Source: an uncultured Bacilli bacterium (GTDB lineage: Bacteria > Bacillota_I > Bacilli_A > RF39 > UBA660). From it: a stretch of 5,566 nt of DNA. Of the stretch, positions 5,078-5,566 are shown piece after piece. Each line of letters opens with the position of its first letter. The first letter of the stretch is position 1. Position numbers and translations under genes: made by a program. The notes under the pieces are model-generated. The model ran no database searches, had not been told where the DNA came from, and worked only from the letters and a program-made list of their open reading frames with translations. The stretch is taken from NCBI GenBank assembly GCA_947853245.1, contig CANTWP010000060.1, positions 1-5,566 of the forward strand. The letters are read 5' to 3'.

Positions 5078-5494
5078 TTAGGATGCTGGTGTTGGTTGTA
5101 AATCTTCTATAATAGCATCTAATTGATTATTAAGGCCAAATGTCACTTGCTCATTAGCAACAACACCATTCTTAACTGTCTTTACTCTCAGACTAACTTT
5201 TGGTGGATTCTCATTTACGTCATAGATTTCTATTGTATAAGTATTAGATAAATCAGCACTTTCTGAAAATCTTCTAACAAATGATTCTATAAATTTTTCG
5301 CGGTTAATAGAAATAATATTATTTACTCTATAATCAACCATATCAACAGCATCAACCATTGCGGCCTCTGTAGTTTCTTTTAATAAGTAATAATTATGTT
5401 CATCGGTATTAGTTACTCCTTGAAAAAAATAGATCAATAATATAAGTCCTACTCCGACACCTACTACAAATATTCCCCACATTGATTCTCTCAT
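5078..5494 (-). CDS. Small membrane-anchored protein, TadE/pseudopilin-like (possibly DUF5411)
   Basis: The 138-residue protein begins MRESMWGI and has a single hydrophobic segment at about 6-24 (GIFVVGVGVGLILLIYFF), then a helical stretch with an ETTEAAMVDAVD core (40-51), and a probably beta-rich domain (about 84-120: YTIEIYDVNE, VSLRVKTV). The end is a short acidic/Pro tail. No signal-peptidase site follows the hydrophobic stretch, so it likely stays anchored with the rest outside. An N-terminal helix continued by an Ala-containing amphipathic helix recalls TadE-like and other pseudopilin-like proteins. I think it may belong to DUF5411, from memory, without certainty. The start has a strong GGAGGT (5507-5502) 7 nt upstream. 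It overlaps no neighbour, but the stop codon of the preceding gene abuts its ribosome-binding site, so it is part of an operon that continues beyond the right edge. Function unknown. Confidence 0.85.
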   Translation of the reverse strand: MRESMWGIFVVGVGVGLILLIYFFQGVTNTDEHNYYLLKETTEAAMVDAVDMVDYRVNNIISINREKFIESFVRRFSESADLSNTYTIEIYDVNENPPKVSLRVKTVKNGVVANEQVTFGLNNQLDAIIEDLQPTPAS

Positions 5495-5507
5495 CTATTA
5501 TTACCTC

Positions 5508-5566
5508 CTACTTATCTGCACAACTATAAAAGTTATCACTAGTTATATCTTTACAAGTTCCACTTT
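5508..5566 (-). CDS. C-terminal end of an upstream gene, cut by the right edge
   Basis: One minus-strand frame stays open from the edge and encodes 18 residues, SGTCKDITSDNFYSCADK, ending in TAG at 5510-5508. The other two frames meet stops early. The stop sits directly on the GGAGGT site of the next gene, the spacing expected of adjacent operon genes. Two Cys eleven residues apart in a polar tail would suit a disulfide in an exported, pilin-like protein, in keeping with the membrane-anchored product downstream. Too little is visible to name a family. Confidence 0.5.
   Translation of the reverse strand, partial: SGTCKDITSDNFYSCADK

Noticed and set aside
1..5566. Alternative code with TGA as Trp, as in mycoplasmas
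   Set aside because: Conserved Trp residues (Tgt Trp66, amidotransferase-like Trp176) are TGG, and the amidotransferase-like gene ends at a TGA just before the murF start.

Overview
The window is strongly AT-rich and comes from a low-G+C Gram-positive bacterium of the class Bacilli, or one of the small-genome gut lineages that branch near it (RF39-type and similar). Three things point there. The cluster lexA / sirA-like / yneF matches the neighbourhood these genes occupy in Bacillus subtilis. The ribosome-binding sites are mostly good purine-rich ones. The promoters are readable sigma-A types with 17-bp spacers. The genetic code is standard: Trp is TGG, and the glutamine-amidotransferase gene ends in TGA. 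The lineage is an inference from gene content; no rRNA gene is present.

Layout, left to right. (1) 1-682, minus: the N-terminal 227 residues of tgt (queuosine tRNA modification), running off the left edge. (2) 683-795: a short divergent promoter region with a perfect consensus promoter facing right. (3) 796-1530, plus: an unrecognised 244-residue, Lys/Asn-rich, probably helical cytoplasmic protein. (4) 1563-3503, minus: a two-gene unit, a class-I glutamine-amidotransferase-like (peptidase C26) protein followed after 3 nt by a MurF-type Mur ligase. (5) 3553-4263, minus: yneF (small membrane protein) and, upstream of it, a SirA-like inhibitor of replication initiation. (6) 4264-4399: a divergent control region with a LexA-type palindrome overlapping the lexA -35 box. 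(7) 4400-5017, plus: lexA, with cleavage site and catalytic dyad intact. (8) 5034-5060: a two-way terminator. (9) 5078-5566, minus: a membrane-anchored TadE/pseudopilin-like small protein, plus the last 18 codons of the gene before it.

The genes cover cell-cycle and stress control (LexA, SirA-like), envelope synthesis (MurF with its amidotransferase-like partner) and tRNA modification. The most interesting reading is that the single LexA-type operator lies between lexA and the sirA-like gene. It could therefore tie DNA damage to inhibition of DnaA, but this is a hypothesis. The second point of interest is the tightly coupled amidotransferase/Mur-ligase pair, which recalls GatD/MurT but is built from different subfamilies. 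No stretch over 300 bases lacks a gene, and I saw no tRNA, rRNA, CRISPR array or insertion sequence.
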